A DNA stretch of 64,000 bases from Perognathus longimembris pacificus (Eukaryota > Chordata > Mammalia > Rodentia > Heteromyidae): NCBI RefSeq assembly GCF_023159225.1, contig NC_063161.1:119946958-120010957 (forward strand), given 5' to 3'. Shown one piece after another: positions 11,201-24,962 of this stretch. The position numbers were made by a program, and so were the translations under genes. Position 1 is the stretch's first letter. Every line of letters begins with the position of its first letter. The notes below the pieces were generated by a model. The model ran no database searches, had not been told where the DNA came from, and saw nothing but the letters and a program-made list of their open reading frames with translations.

Positions 11201-11995
11201 TGCCATTTTCAATTTTAGCTAGTTTTAAACTCTTTGTCAAATATGTCACACATTGCTTTGCTTTCTGAGACAGTGTTTATTGAATTATAATGTATTCTCT
11301 TAATACTTCCAAAAAGGATCAAAGATGTATTCGATGATATTCTAAACATGATCTGACTTCTTTTTGATGTCCCAGAATGTTCATATCAACCTCAGTGATG
11401 AGGGTGTGGGCAGGTGGGGGTACAATGAGGTGATAGCCTTGGGGAGATAAGAATACTTTGTTCTCTCAATCTGTGGGGACCCAATGCTGTTTTAATTCTT
11501 ATGTCTGATTTTCAAAGTTCATCTTTTTCTTCCCTGACTGCAATCTCTGTTGTTCATGTTTCAGGGTTGCCTCTGAAAGTCCCCTCCCCTTTCCAAATTG
11601 TGCTCCTAATATTTTATAAGCTTGGAAACATGATGACCCATTAGAATTAAAATGCACTAAGTAAAATCCCAAGAGGGGATTCACTAAGATGGATTCACAT
11701 ATACTTCAGAGGTCTTCAGAGTAGCAGAGAAAGGCATTACAAAGCAAGATAAAGTCATTTTCTCTGAGGAAGGTTGACAGATGAAACTCAGGACCCAATA
11801 TTGGAGATTTTCTTATACTCAACAGTTATTCCCTGTTTATCTGAATTTAAATCTAAGTGGATTTCTGTATTTTTGTTTGCTAGCTCTGTCATTACTATCC
11901 AGGGGGTGTAGATTCTACTTGTTTCAGTCTACTCTAGTCATTCAGGCTCTTGATTGCCATGGCTAAATACAATTGACTTACTCGATGGCTCCTGG
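8235..11995. other. Longest unique stretch, nothing recognised
   Basis: About 3.8 kb with no SINE, L1 or LTR that I can name and no supportable coding exon. The composition is moderately AT-rich. A short G-rich tract lies at 9520-9550. A stretch this poor in recent insertions may be constrained non-coding sequence, but that cannot be told without alignment to other mammals. Confidence 0.4.
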
Positions 11996-12001
11996 AGACT
12001 T

Positions 12002-12062
12002 TGTGTGAGTGTGTGTGTGTGTGTGTGTGGTGTGTGTGTGGTGTGTGTGTGTGTATGTGTGC
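12002..12062. repeat. (TG)n microsatellite, interrupted
   Basis: TG repeats with gtgg and gtatg interruptions, next to the tail side of the following SINE. Confidence 0.92.
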
Positions 12063-12077
12063 TCATGTGCACACACA

Positions 12078-12262
12078 GTCTTGGGCCTTGAACTAACCAG
12101 AGCCTATGCACTGTCCCTGAGCATTTTTGCTTGAGGCTAGCTGTTTACCACTTGAGCCATACCTCCATTTTCAGTTTTGTGGCAGTTAATTGGAGGTAAG
12201 AGTCTCATGGGCTTTTCTGCATGGGTTGGTTTGAACTGCAATCCCCAGATCTCTAATTATTT
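12078..12262 (-). mobile_element. B1-Geo dimeric SINE
   Basis: The plus strand reads cttgggccttgaac, then ttgaggctagctgtttaccacttgagcc and agttaattggaggtaagagtctcatgg, then the complement of the B1-like half, which breaks off near 12260. The AP2M1 retrocopy inserted about 20 bp further on. Confidence 0.8.
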
Positions 12263-12280
12263 AACCCCAAACACTATGGC

Positions 12281-14205
<1,925 letters not shown>

Positions 14206-14260
14206 ATTGAAGAGATGACTATAATCACAGTTTTCAAAAAGAATACACTTTTTCCCTATA

Positions 14261-14261
<1 letters not shown>

Positions 14262-14336
<75 letters not shown>
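14262..14336. repeat. (TA)n microsatellite
   Basis: About 37 near-perfect TA units, which is long. It begins some 55 bp outside the AP2M1 retrocopy's outer duplication. Open frames made of repeated YI residues here are artefacts of the repeat. Confidence 0.97.
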
Positions 14337-14516
14337 TACAAAGATCACTCCCCGGAGATCTTGTGTAAATCCCTGGCTTCTTGCTTTTAGATGTAAACAC
14401 CCTGTGTGGCTAAAAAAGAATCCTCTGGGTTAGACTGGAATCTGTTTTCCTAATTTGTCCTTACTGGCACTAATGTTCTTGTGCCTACATTGTTGGCACA
14501 TAGGCATTTTTATTCT

Positions 14517-14590
14517 CAATCATTGAATATGCCAGATAAAAATAACCGACTCCATAACCAAGAATAGAGTAAGTAAAAAAAAAAGTCAGC
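14517..14590 (+). repeat. Local direct repeat, copy 1
   Basis: Shares with 15026-15096 the cattgaata-like start, the aaaaata linker and a perfect 33-bp core (14548-14580) starting gactccataacc. The copies sit about 510 bp apart. It is not a repeat family that I know. Confidence 0.85.
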
Positions 14591-14851
14591 GTTTACATAG
14601 TTTTTATTTTCTGCTAATGAAGTTGTTTAAAGAGACTTCATTGAACAAGTTTCAAATATTGACTTTTCTAGGATACATAATTTTTTGAAGTTACTCTGCA
14701 GAATGGCTATTAGAATTTCCATTTTAGCTTGGCCTGGCTTGTTTTGGCTTTAATGAAAGAGAATGCCAAGAAGCAGAGGTTAATAGCCCTTTGGGAAGGA
14801 AATGCTTCTGTTGGTACAAGTTAGGTGTCAGAATTTCTGCTATGACACTTG

Positions 14852-14861
<10 letters not shown>

Positions 14862-14904
<43 letters not shown>
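14862..14904. repeat. (CA)n microsatellite
   Basis: About 21 CA units preceded by a short CT run (14851-14860). Confidence 0.95.
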
Positions 14905-14906
<2 letters not shown>

Positions 14907-15025
14907 TGCATACACATACATACCAACCTCCACCATAGAACCAAGTCAGTGTCACCAAAATCTACCATACCTGGATAATACACCCTGGATTTGGTTGATG
15001 CATATGCTCTTTTAAAATTCCTTTT

Positions 15026-15096
15026 TGATTATTGAATATACCATGTAAAAATAGCTGACTCCATAACCAAGAATAGAGTAAGTAAAAAATTCAGCA
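15026..15096 (+). repeat. Local direct repeat, copy 2
   Basis: Second copy of the element at 14517-14590. The perfect core is at 15057-15089. Flanking sequence outside roughly 70 bp does not match. Confidence 0.85.
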
Positions 15097-16339
15097 TTGG
15101 GGAAGATCACAGAAATAGGAACAACTCTTTAGTTCTACTTACAAAAATAACCGTGGTCTTCAATTTGAAGGAAATTCTGTCAAAATGAAGAATCTAAATC
15201 TACTGATAAGAAAATAGACAACTCTAAATTGAGAGACATTTTACAGGATAATTGACCTATACTATTCAAAATAACAAGGTCAAGGAAGACAAAATCTTCC
15301 AGACTGAAGACTAAAGAGACATGACAACAAATGCAATGTGCAACTCTGCATTTGGATCTTCACAAAATAGATATAGAGGCTTTTATTAGAATAATTGATG
15401 AAATTTGAATACAGATATGGATTAAAATAGTATCATATCAAAGTTACACTTTATAATGTAGACAACTGAATTGGGGTTACTTAGACTGTCCTCATCTAAG
15501 ATAAACACAATGTAGTGTCTAACTTATTCAGGGTACTCATAGACAGAGAAATAATAACACAAATAATAAAACAATTTGTAAATTTGGATATAAGATGTAA
15601 AAGAGTTCTTTTTATGATTTTCAAAACTTTTCTGCATATTTAAGGTGTTTTTTAAAGCTACCTGAAAAAGTAAGGTACTTTTCTTAGTAAACTTTGAACA
15701 TTCCAAAGTCCAAAATGCCCCAATTATATTTTTCATCATCTCCAAAGCCCACTCTTTTTTTCTCCATTCCGGCAATAAGATCAACGTGTATCTCATTTGG
15801 GAGATACATTATCAGGGACATTTTCATCTCCTATTTTCAGTAACCACCAAAATTCATAATGGAATTCCTAAATATCAATAAAAATTTCTTGATCTCTCTC
15901 AAGCTTCACAGATATTATTCTAATCAAGCAAATCATCATCCCTTACCAGTAAATTTAGGGGAATCATGTTATATACACATCATGAGCATATAAATTCAAC
16001 TCCATGAACTTTGCTGAATTTAATGAGACATTTAAGCATATACAAAATTACATAATTTTAGTAACTTTTTAAGGCATGTCCAAATGTAAAGTTTTGATTT
16101 CCACATTGATGTTAATTGAATCTACCATAAAATACTGTTTTAGTTTCCAATGGTCTTTTAGCACCGTTTGTCATAGTACATACCAGATAATACACACTAT
16201 AATACTAATAAACATTAATACCTTTTTGCGAAATGCAAACTGAAAACAGAAAAAATATATATTCCATTTTTAAATGGTCCTTAAGCCAATATTGTATAAT
16301 TATATTAATATATTTCAATATATGTTATATATTAACACA

Positions 16340-16640
16340 AGAAATACTTAGAACACCTCCAGCATCCCCAAAGCATTCATGTGTCCCTTCCAGATCACAG
16401 TTCTCTCTCTGCTCTAAATTATTTATCATTCTGATTTCCATGACAATAGCTTCAGTTTCCCCTATCCATCCATGAATGCATCCAGAAGTAAGACAATTTA
16501 GTTACTTTGGTAGATTTTTACATTTAAAAATGGAATTATACTGTGTGTGTTGTTTTGCATTCTCAGCATCATATTGGTAAGACACATTTATATTGTTGTG
16601 TACAACTGAAGCTTTGTGAAATTGATTTTTAACTTGTTTC
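16340..16640 (-). mobile_element. Probable old L1M 3' end remnant
   Basis: A decayed match to the reverse of old L1 3' UTRs: aaaatggaattatactgtgtgt, then tgttttgcattctcagcatcatat, and ttatattgttgtgtac. The 5' side is uncertain. Confidence 0.45.
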
Positions 16641-17690
16641 TCACCCCAGCAGACTCTCAGCCTCATGCTCATGTTCAAGGTCACCACTCCCTGAGTATGT
16701 TCTCAAAAAGTATTTTTTTTCTAAAATCAAAACCATCTGTAACCACACAACTTAGCATCCATATTAATATGACTTTATTATGCCCCTGCCTTCATTATCA
16801 TTGCTTAATTTTTTTGTGGAATACAGTCCCCAGAAAGACAAAAGTTGTTTATTTATGAAAGCCACCGAAATAAACATTAAACTGTTCATCAGTTCCATAG
16901 ATAGCATCAAGCAATTCAAATAATTTTCATGATTGTTTGGGAATCCTTGATCTTAAATCTTTGTTGTCTCCACCAATCATTAGCAATTACATCACAATTT
17001 TTACTCAATACTAGTCAAGAGCCTATATGGAAAAGCCATACCAGATTCAAAAATTTAATAAATATTTAGATTTTGCCGTCTCCCATCTGAGAATCTGTCA
17101 AACTAGAAAGTGGCAATTGTACAAGTATTTGCTTTAGCCTATATATTACCCTTGTCATGATGAGAACAAACCCAGCATCATTGGATTAGCAGATTGTTTC
17201 AGGGAGGCACCATGACATGTTTGATTGAGTTTGTAAATGAACCAAAAAATCCACAGGCAGAATATGCAAGGTTGGACATGCAATGTGCTTTGGCTCTATA
17301 CAGTACAACTGCTAACTTCTATGGCATCCAATATTTGGAAAGAATAACAGAGGAAGGCAAAACCTTCTGCAGACATCAATTTCAAAAAGCCTGGTGCTTA
17401 AAGAGAATTGGGAATATCTAAGGATAAACTACCAGAGCTAGGTATAAATTAATTCAAGCAACTCAATGAGGAGTCACAAATAGACATTCAGAATAAGACT
17501 GCTGAGATCATACTTTTATTTTCTATGGGTATTAGAGAGAAAAATGTTCAGAGTATCTGAACAAATATGCGTTATGGCCAAAAAAATTACCTACAAATGC
17601 TGTAAAAGCAGTTTTTGAGAAATTGGAGCTCCATTAGTGAGAGGAAGGAGATTCACATTCATTGCCATCATTACTACCTTGATTGCCAGC
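16641..17690. other. Unique sequence, nothing recognised
   Basis: Short frames occur (for example 17194-17421, 75 codons), but none has a recognisable domain or splice context. Confidence 0.4.
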
Positions 17691-18015
17691 TTTGCATCAC
17701 TATAATAAAACACCATCAGCAATTAATTTTCAGAGAGAAAATATCTCTTTAACTCACGGTTTTGATGGTCTTTGTCCAAATTTGGGTGATTTCATTGCTT
17801 TGGGGACTTTTCTAAGGGTGTTTGTTGACAAGTGTGTGTTCTGGAATAAACTGCTCACATCTTGAGCCAGGAAGGAAAGAAAAGAGCCTGAGAAGAGAAT
17901 TAAGGACCTCCCATAATAGCACAACATCTCAAGGTCCACATTACCTCCCAGTATACCACCCTATGAAGAGATACTATCCGTATTCAAACCACAGTAACTA
18001 CCATCCACATTACCT
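17690..18015 (-). mobile_element. Possible rodent LTR remnant (MaLR-like), minus strand
   Basis: A tcactataataaaacacc start, an aactcacggttttgatgg block, a gagccaggaaggaaag block and a ccacattacctccca block have the order of reversed MaLR-type LTRs. The match is weak, and an unrelated unique sequence is possible. Confidence 0.35.
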
Positions 18016-18134
18016 CACCCAGATCTCAGAGTCATTTCAGGATCAAAACAGCAGTGGATATGGGTGACACTTTAGAGGGCTTCAGGATAGAGTGGATGTA
18101 TTTCATATGTGAACCTGATGTGAATATTTGAAAA

Positions 18135-18582
18135 TTAGAGGGTAGACTGTACAAGGATGAATAACATCCTCCACAGGTGTCCATATACTAAGCCTCAGAA
18201 TTTATGAATGCTGCCTTATAAGCAAAATGGATTCTGAAGGTAAGATTAAGTTAGAGATCTGGAAATGGGAAGATTATCCTAGATGATCATCTGGATGTCC
18301 TGATATAATCATATAACCTGATGACATAAGAAGAGATTGGAATGATAACTACCGTAAATGGAAGAATTCAAGGAGTATGAGAGCTGAAGTAAGCAAAAAG
18401 ACTGATTCTCTCCTCAGAAGAGCATTCAGAAAGGGGCAACCCTGTTGATGCCTTAATCTTAATTGAGGGGAAATGAACTTGAATTTCTGACCTCCAGGAA
18501 TATGAAAATAAATTCAATTTTGTTTAAACCACTCTATTTGTTATGGCAATTTGCTACAGCATCCATAAGAAGCCAATACAGA
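18135..18582 (+). mobile_element. MLT1-type MaLR solo LTR
   Basis: Ordered landmarks: aagcctcagaatttatgaatg, gattatcctagatgatcatctgg, a gatgccttaatcttaattg block, gacctccaggaatatgaaaataaatt, then tttaaaccactctatttgttatggc and ttgctacagca. An old solo LTR with no internal region. Confidence 0.75.
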
Positions 18583-18584
18583 AA

Positions 18585-18710
18585 GCCAGGTACTGGCAGA
18601 TCATGCCTGTAATCCTAGCTACTCAGAAGGCTGAGATCTGAGAATCTCAGTTCAAAGCATCCCAAACAGAAAAGTCTATGAGATATTATCTCCAATTAAT
18701 CACACATGCA
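18585..18710 (+). mobile_element. B1-like SINE monomer
   Basis: It reads gccaggtactggcagatcat, then gcctgtaatcctagctactc, aaggctgagatctgag and atctccaattaat. Only the 7SL-like half of a B1-Geo dimer is present, and it lies immediately after the MLT1 LTR end. Confidence 0.8.
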
Positions 18711-18789
18711 TACATACTATTAACTACTATACAGATATTATGCACAGCCTCACTAGCTAAATAAAAACACTACATTGTTTTTTTTTAAA

Positions 18790-19110
18790 TTGTGGAATAA
18801 TGTTATCACAAGTACTGTATCATGGCTCAAATAATGCATTCATCATCTCAGTTTTCATGGGTCAAGAACTCAAACACAACTTGTCTAACTCTTCTGTTTA
18901 GGATCTCACATAGCTTTTATCAAGGTGTTGGCTGAAGCTCTCATTTCATTAGTGTCTTGGGATCTTCTTTAAAATGGTGTTAACAGAATACATTTTATTG
19001 AAGCTCTAGAATTTATAGTACACTGGAGAAAGAATCTCTGACTTTCTCTAACTCCTACCTCCAAATTCCCTTTGAAATAGGCTCATCTTGACTAAATAAA
19101 GTCCATTGAG
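18790..19110 (-). mobile_element. Possible MLT1-type LTR remnant, minus strand
   Basis: catgggtcaagaactcaaac, then gtttaggatctcacatagc, tcaaggtgttggctgaagctctcat and gtcttgggatc match the order of reversed MLT1 LTRs. Confidence 0.5.
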
Positions 19111-20080
19111 GATAATCTCTCAACTGACTCAAAAGTCAGATGATTTAGGATTTTATTTACATCTTCAAAATCTTTTCATACTGGCAATATGACATAACCT
19201 CATATGGAAGTGATAGCTTATCTACTCAAAGATCCTAATCATGCTCATGGTAGAAATAGGAAAGGACACATAAAATGTCATTGATTATATACAATGTGCC
19301 ACTTTAACATTTTGGCATATATATATATACATATATATATTTCCCCCACCAGTGTAGTTATAAGTTTGATTCACCACTCCAATTATTTGCCATATTTTCT
19401 TATGCTTCTAAACTAAAATTTTCATACTTCTAAGGTTTGGAAAACATCTAATTGAGGGAATTACTATTTTTATACATACATGTATACAGTGATTATATGC
19501 ATATGTAGATTACCAATGAAATAAGAACAATAGACTATATATCTTTGAGGAAGTTCTTTTGTTCAGAGCAACACTCTTGGATACAAAAGATACCTAGAAT
19601 TATGAAACAATAAGTAAATGTAGGTCTGGCATCAAAATCTAAATCTCAAGAATTCTTGTTGGAATTTTACCGAGTGAACCACAAAATAATCAGTATTTGC
19701 TTGTCAGAATTCAGATTTATAGCCATTAATGTCAATGATTTCCCACAGGAGACTGTAACATAAGTTCTCACAAATGCTGGTGTTTTCCCTTTACACCCCC
19801 AGGGAGGCTTCAATTTTTCAACCTTATGAATTAAGCATTAATATTATGTTCTTATTGCCTTGTGTGTGTGCCTAAGAAATTGAAATGGGCTCATTGCTCA
19901 ATGCACACATACTGTTTAGGTTCATGTCCTTGCCACTTAACCATAGAATCAAATAATTTATTATCCATTTTACTTAAGAAAACTAATGGAATTTTTTGTA
20001 GCAACCATTCAGCAGCTACAATTTGGCAGTCCTGCTTAATTCATTCCCACTGTTCTCATGGAAATCATCAGAAAGAGGAA
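19111..20080. other. AT-rich sequence, nothing named
   Basis: A short (TA)n-like run lies at 19315-19340. No gene or named element is recognised. Confidence 0.4.
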
Positions 20081-20084
20081 AAAA

Positions 20085-20240
20085 CAGACAAGGGAAGGAA
20101 TAAGGGAGGAAAGGAGGGAGGGAGGGAGAAAAGGAAGATAGCAAGGGAGGGAGGGAAGGAGTGAGGCTGGGAGGGATGAGAGAAGAAGGGAGGAATGAAG
20201 GAAGAAGAAAGGAAGATAGAAAAAGAAGGGCAAAGGGTAA
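20085..20240 (+). repeat. Purine-rich (GGGA/GGAA) low-complexity tract
   Basis: Degenerate gggagg, aaggaa and gaagaa units on the plus strand. Open frames through it are repeat artefacts. Confidence 0.9.
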
Positions 20241-20499
20241 ATGAGACGGAGTGAAAGTACTTTCATTTGTAGTCTTTTCATTCAGTTTATTTTTCCCTTG
20301 GTGGAAGCCATAGAACAGTACAGACCAAACTGTTATTTAATATGTTACTCCTCCAGCCCTAGTAAAGATCTAATAGGATTAGTATTTCCTCTAACAGTTC
20401 AAATTTCAAATAATCACTAAAATTTTCTCTTCTCATTTGCCTACTTGTGTAAATCATCATTTTGATTACAATGGACAAAATCCTAGGACATAAACTAAG

Positions 20500-20582
20500 G
20501 CTCCTAGTCTAAACTTTGTCTCTGAGTTATGTGATTTTTGACAAGCTACATTGGACCTTGGCTCCCATATGTAAAAAAGAAA
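20500..20582 (+). repeat. MIR SINE remnant
   Basis: The gagttatgtgatttttgacaag block and the cttggctcccatatgtaaaa block correspond to the MIR sequence gtgaccttgggcaag and cctcagtttcctcatctgtaaaa. The match is weak. Confidence 0.45.
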
Positions 20583-20592
20583 ACACACACAT

Positions 20593-20806
20593 GGGCTGGG
20601 GATATGGCCTAGTGGCAAGAGTGCTTGCCTCATATACATGAGGCCCTGGGTTCAATTCCCCAGAACCACATATACAGAAAATGGCCAGAAGTGGCGCTGT
20701 GGCTCAAGTGGCAGAGTGCTAGTCTTGAGCAAAAAGAAGCCAGGGACAGTGCTCAGGCCCTGAGTCCAAGCCCCAGGACTGGCAAAAAAAAAAAAAAAAA
20801 AAAAGA
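20593..20806 (+). mobile_element. ID-Geo dimeric SINE, full length, plus strand
   Basis: The best sense-strand copy. The ID-like monomer (gggctggggatatggcctag, a gcttgcctcatatacatg loop, a gggttcaattcccc B box) runs from 20593 to about 20680. The Geo monomer (gaagtggcgctgtggctcaag to ccaggactggc) ends at 20783, and an A run follows. A probable target-site duplication of aaaagaaaacacacaca lies at about 20575-20591 and again after the tail near 20820. The CA and GA microsatellite expansions lie in and beyond the right-hand duplicate. Confidence 0.9.
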
Positions 20807-20827
20807 AAGAAAGAAAAAAGAAAAGAA

Positions 20828-20829
20828 AA

Positions 20830-20900
<71 letters not shown>
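20828..20900. repeat. Compound (CA)n(GA)n microsatellite
   Basis: About 10 CA units followed by about 26 GA units, directly behind the A tail of the ID-Geo SINE. Confidence 0.95.
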
Positions 20901-20906
<6 letters not shown>

Positions 20907-21109
20907 AGCCTGAGCCAGTTCTAAAATTATATGATTCTCAGTCGAACTAAATCCAAATGAGAGTCACAATCTTTTTAAATGAAACATTATTTTGTGCCAC
21001 TACTTTGGTATTACTATTTTTATTGCCTTTTAATAGCCTGGAAATAACTCATATTTACTATAACAGCAAAACAGAAATAAAATTCAGAGCAGAAATAATG
21101 ATACAACTG

Positions 21110-21335
21110 CCTTCTAATGAGTACTTAGCATGTGCCTTGGTTCCATGCTAACTATAGTACACATTCTAGTTAATCCTCAAGAAAATGCTCTGACAGGATT
21201 ATTGCCTCCATTTTACAGATGAGTACCTAGAGGTTTAGTATGATTAGATGACCTCTCTTAAGTGGTATTACAAAGCTAATCAGCAATAAAGCTCAAATTT
21301 GAACTTTTGTCACCAGACTCCAAAGACAAGGCTTT
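21110..21335 (-). repeat. MIR SINE, well preserved
   Basis: Reversed MIR in full order: aatgagtacttagcatgtgcc, ttctagttaatcctcaa, gcctccattttacagatgag, tagatgacctctct and ctcaaatttgaac. It ends near accagactccaaagac. Confidence 0.85.
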
Positions 21336-21573
21336 GAAACTGTAGACTTTCTTGGCCCCTTACTTGTGAATGCACCAATCAGATGCTAGACTGTGGAGTA
21401 ACACAAGGGTTTAATACAGACATGGTTCATGCTCTCCTTTCCATCACTCTACTGATAACTAGGAGCAGGCCATTCTCTTGTGCTTTTGAATATTATATAT
21501 TCCATTCCCTACTGTCTCTGTTTGCCTTATTTTCAGTCCCAAGAAAGCTTTAAAACTCAGAGGAGATTTTTTT

Positions 21574-21576
<3 letters not shown>

Positions 21577-21618
<42 letters not shown>
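21577..21618. repeat. (AC)n microsatellite
   Basis: About 21 AC units after a T/A-rich run. Confidence 0.95.
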
Positions 21619-21619
<1 letters not shown>

Positions 21620-21869
21620 ATAGAGTTTCCTTTTTGAGATCTAGAGGGTCACTTGTACTACTTATTGCCTTCCAAAATACTGCCCTTTATTAATCTGGAA
21701 TTACTGATAGAAATTTACCTGGTGTACTATATTTCCTACTATCAGAAAGTTTTGGTTAAAGAAAACAAAGCAAATTCATTAAGAGGAGAATACCTGTTGT
21801 AGAGGTAAGAGATCGAAACTGCCAGCTAAGTATCAATAAAGAAGGCTGCATACTACCCAAAGATGAAAG

Positions 21870-22010
21870 GGTCATGGAAGGATTCTTCCCTCTGAGTTTT
21901 GAGGGTGCATGGCTGGAAATCTCCTAATTTCAGGCTTTTAGCCTTCAGAATGGTGAGAAAATACATTTCTATGGTTTCATCCACTCAACTTGTTATGACA
22001 GCCTTGACAA
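21870..22010 (+). mobile_element. MLT1-type LTR, 3' part
   Basis: gaaggattcttccctctgag, a tttcaggcttttagccttcag block, aatggtgagaaaatacatttct and an acttgttatgacagcc end match the 3' third of an MLT1 LTR. Confidence 0.65.
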
Positions 22011-22079
22011 ATGAGTATGGGGAGCTAACAAAAAAAGAGTTGGCCCCTAGGATGGAGAATGGTAAACCATCTAAAGACA

Positions 22080-22720
22080 GGTGGTTTAACTTTTCCCATA
22101 TCATGGCTACTGTGCATAATAATAAAAGAATGTGAGTGAGTACATGGATAAACTGTAGTACATATAAAAAATGTAATATTACTTAGTCCTTAAAAAGAAG
22201 GACATCTTCCTGTTTGTCACAACAAAGATGAACCTGCAGAACATTATGTAAGTGAGACAGAAAATAAGATAGAAAGAAAGAAAATTACTTGAATAATTCC
22301 ATTACTCCATGTGTGCTACTGTTGGGGCTTAAACTCAGGGATTGAGGTCTGTCCCTGAGCTGCTTTTGCTCAGAGCTAGCAATCTACCCCTTAAGTCACA
22401 GCTCCATTTCTAGTTTTTTGGTGATTAATTGGGAATAAGAGTTTCAAGGACTTTCCTGCCAGGGCTAGCTTCAAACTAGAATCATCATAAGGTAGCCTCC
22501 TGAGGAGCTAGGATTACAGGCACGAGTCATTAACATCCAGTGGAAGATAGCATTTTTATGGCACCTTAAGCCAATCAAACGAATTCAAATATGCACAGAG
22601 AGTAAGATGGTGGCACTAGGGGCTGGGCCTCAGGAGGAAATCAGAAGATACAGGTTAAAGGATACAAAGTCACAGATGTGTAAAAGGAGCAAATCTAGAC
22701 ATTCTATGTACAACATGAGA
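22080..22720 (+). mobile_element. Old L1M 3' end, split by a SINE
   Basis: Landmarks are gtgagtgagtacatggataaac, ttacttagtccttaaaaag, atgaacctgcagaacattatg and taagtgagacag up to about 22315. After the inserted B1-Geo, atgcacagagagtaagatgg, tggcactaggggctggg and gttaaaggatacaaagtcac continue the same old L1 3' UTR (22545 to about 22720). Confidence 0.7.
22318..22541 (-). mobile_element. B1-Geo dimeric SINE inside an old L1M
   Basis: The complement of the Geo half (gttggggcttaaactcaggg, ttttgctcagagctagcaatc) and the complement of the B1-like half (cctcctgaggagctaggattacagg, cacgagtcatt). L1M sequence resumes on the right, so this insertion is younger than the L1M. Confidence 0.85.
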
Positions 22721-23684
22721 AATACAGAAAATTGGGGATTTTAAAAATTCAATGTGTAGAATTTTGGCTGGTATATTTGGGCTTGAAGAATCAAGGTGGA
22801 TAATACCCCCCCACACACACACAGACAAGTATGTGAGGTGGAAGATACTCATCTGTTTCACTATAGTAACCGTTGTATACTTGTACAAGCCTATATCCAA
22901 GGCTTCCTATTAAATTAAACCTCAAATATGCACAGTAAAATTTGTTTTTAAAAATAAATCACACACGTTTTGAGAAAGTATCTGGAATTCCAAAGACACT
23001 GTTTTTCACTTCACCCTTGGTCACTGCAGTACAAGGGTCCCAACTTTGGTCCTTTAGGAAAGAGCAGCAGCATTCAGTTGAGAAGTCCTGTTTCCTGCTT
23101 GACCACAACTGTCAGATAAGAAAAGCTCAGAAGCATCCTCCAGGCTTATTCTCAGTCACACAGAGATATGTATTGATGCTCCAATCCCAAGAATTTAAGC
23201 ATCTTTTATAGCTGAAGGATGTGGGGAAAGAAAAATATCTCTATTTACCCAGGAAGGCTCCCAAGGGTTTTTAAGAGTTACAAACTCTTGGCTTCTGTGG
23301 TTCTCAAATCCTCCCTGAGAATCCTTTCTAAGTGTTGTTGCTGTTTCTTCTCAAATAACCCAGAACTGAAAAACAACAGCTAATTTTCCTGCCAAGTCTA
23401 TCAGTGAAATATCCTTCCTCTGGCACCAACGAAACACAGTGTCACAGATAAAAGAACAATATAACCAGAAATTGGATCCTTTCGAACAGACTAGGTAGAG
23501 AAACAATAAATGTAGGTGAACAGGGCTGAGGGGGTTCACAGTTGTGATATGGGGAGGAGGATGCTTTCAGTCCTCAGATCGCATAGGATCTATCAGTAGC
23601 ATCTGGGGAGGAAACGTTTTCTTGGTGTATAGGCTGCCACATCCTTTCTGTGTGAGAGTTCAAGGACTTCCCAGAGAGTTTCTC

Positions 23685-24015
23685 TGTTAGTTTTCCATGA
23701 TTACAGCAAAATACCCAACATAAATAACTGATAAAAGAAGGAAAGGTTTGTTGTGGCTCATAGTTTTAGAGGTTTTAGTCTATAGTCCATTGGTCCTGAT
23801 GCTTTGGACCTGTGGTATTGAACTACATCATGGTAGGAGGACATGATGAGGGAAGAATTCTCTTCGCAACCAGGAAGTGAAAGAGGAGGAGGAAGCAGTT
23901 GGGGTACAATATCCCTTACAAGGACATGCCTCCAATGACCTAACTTTCTTCCACTTAGTTCTGCCACCTTCCCTCAGTACCTTCTGTAGCCAACATTTAG
24001 CACTGTGGAACATTT
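23685..24015 (-). mobile_element. Probable rodent MaLR-like LTR, minus strand
   Basis: It starts ttccatgattacagcaaaatacc. The ggaaaggtttgttgtggctc block, a catagttttagaggtttt block, ccaggaagtgaaagagg and catgcctccaatgacctaac follow the order of reversed MaLR LTRs of the rodent MT/ORR1 sort. The subfamily is not determined. Confidence 0.55.
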
Positions 24016-24542
24016 AGAATACATATTATCATGGCTCCAAAATGAATTCACCAGTCCTGTGTGCTCTGCAGATGCTGTAGGCTTTGGCAATGGCTCTGAT
24101 TGGAAGATAGGATGATGTTTCTACTCCTCTTAAAGTGCTCTTGTCTTCACTACTTCCAACTTTTGCCCATAAAATGGGCACAGAAGGCAGCGTCACAGCA
24201 CCTCTCAACTGGTTCTACTTGCTGCAATTAACTTGGTTCTATGGTCATCACAGGTTTCTGGGGCTTCTAGATTGGTCTGAACCCCAAGTACATCCCCTCA
24301 TTGGCTATAACCAGTGTAAGAATGGCCATCAGTTGATCCCACTCTGGTTGCCCTACCTTGAGACTCTTTGCCCCAAAGAGTCCCTCCTTACCCCCCATCT
24401 TCAGCCCAAAGCACTCTCACCCCATGGTAGCCAAGGTTAGTACTCAGGAGGACAACAGCTGCGAGATTCACTGAAATTAACAGGCATGCAGACTTTCCAG
24501 GAAGCTCAATATTTTAATACTGTGTGGACTACTCAGGCCTTT

Positions 24543-24962
24543 GACAACTAATAACTTGTGTAGTGGATTGAATGGTAGCTGTCCAAAGAAATGGCCAATC
24601 CTAACCCCTGGATCCAGAATGTGACATTATTTAAATATAGTGAAATTAAAGACCTCAAGGTGACATCATCCTGATTTTCCAGAAAGGCCCTAAATTTAAC
24701 ACATATCCTTCCTAGAATCAGACAAGAGAAACCTACACCTAGAGGCTGAGACTAGAATGTGGCAATTATATGACGAGGGGCATTCAAAGCTACCAGGAGC
24801 TGAAAGAGACTTGGAAGAGTGGTACCCTCAAAGGAAGTAAGGCCCTACTATGCTCTTGGTTTTGGACTTCTGTAAACATCCAAACCCTGAGAAAATAGAA
24901 TGATATTGTTTAAAGCCACAAAGTTTTCAGTAATTTCTTAGAAAAGTTCTAGAACATGAACA
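24543..24962 (+). mobile_element. MLT1-type MaLR solo LTR
   Basis: gtggattgaatggtagctgtcc, ggccaatcctaacccctgg, aatgtgacattatttaaata, then tcctgattttccagaaaggccc, a ggttttggacttctgtaaac block, and ttgtttaaagccacaaagtttt near the end. A full-length but decayed solo LTR. Confidence 0.8.

Larger units (their letters stand above)
14340..16335. other. AT-rich sequence with a local direct repeat and a (CA)n
   Basis: No gene is recognised. It holds a direct repeat of about 70 bp (14517-14590 and 15026-15096) and a (CA)n at 14862-14904, both listed separately. The rest is AT-rich without a nameable element. Confidence 0.45.

Noticed and set aside
20593..20680. tRNA-like fold in the ID monomer as a tRNA gene
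   Set aside because: The A and B box resemblance is inherited from the SINE's tRNA ancestor; the acceptor stem and anticodon arm are not intact.
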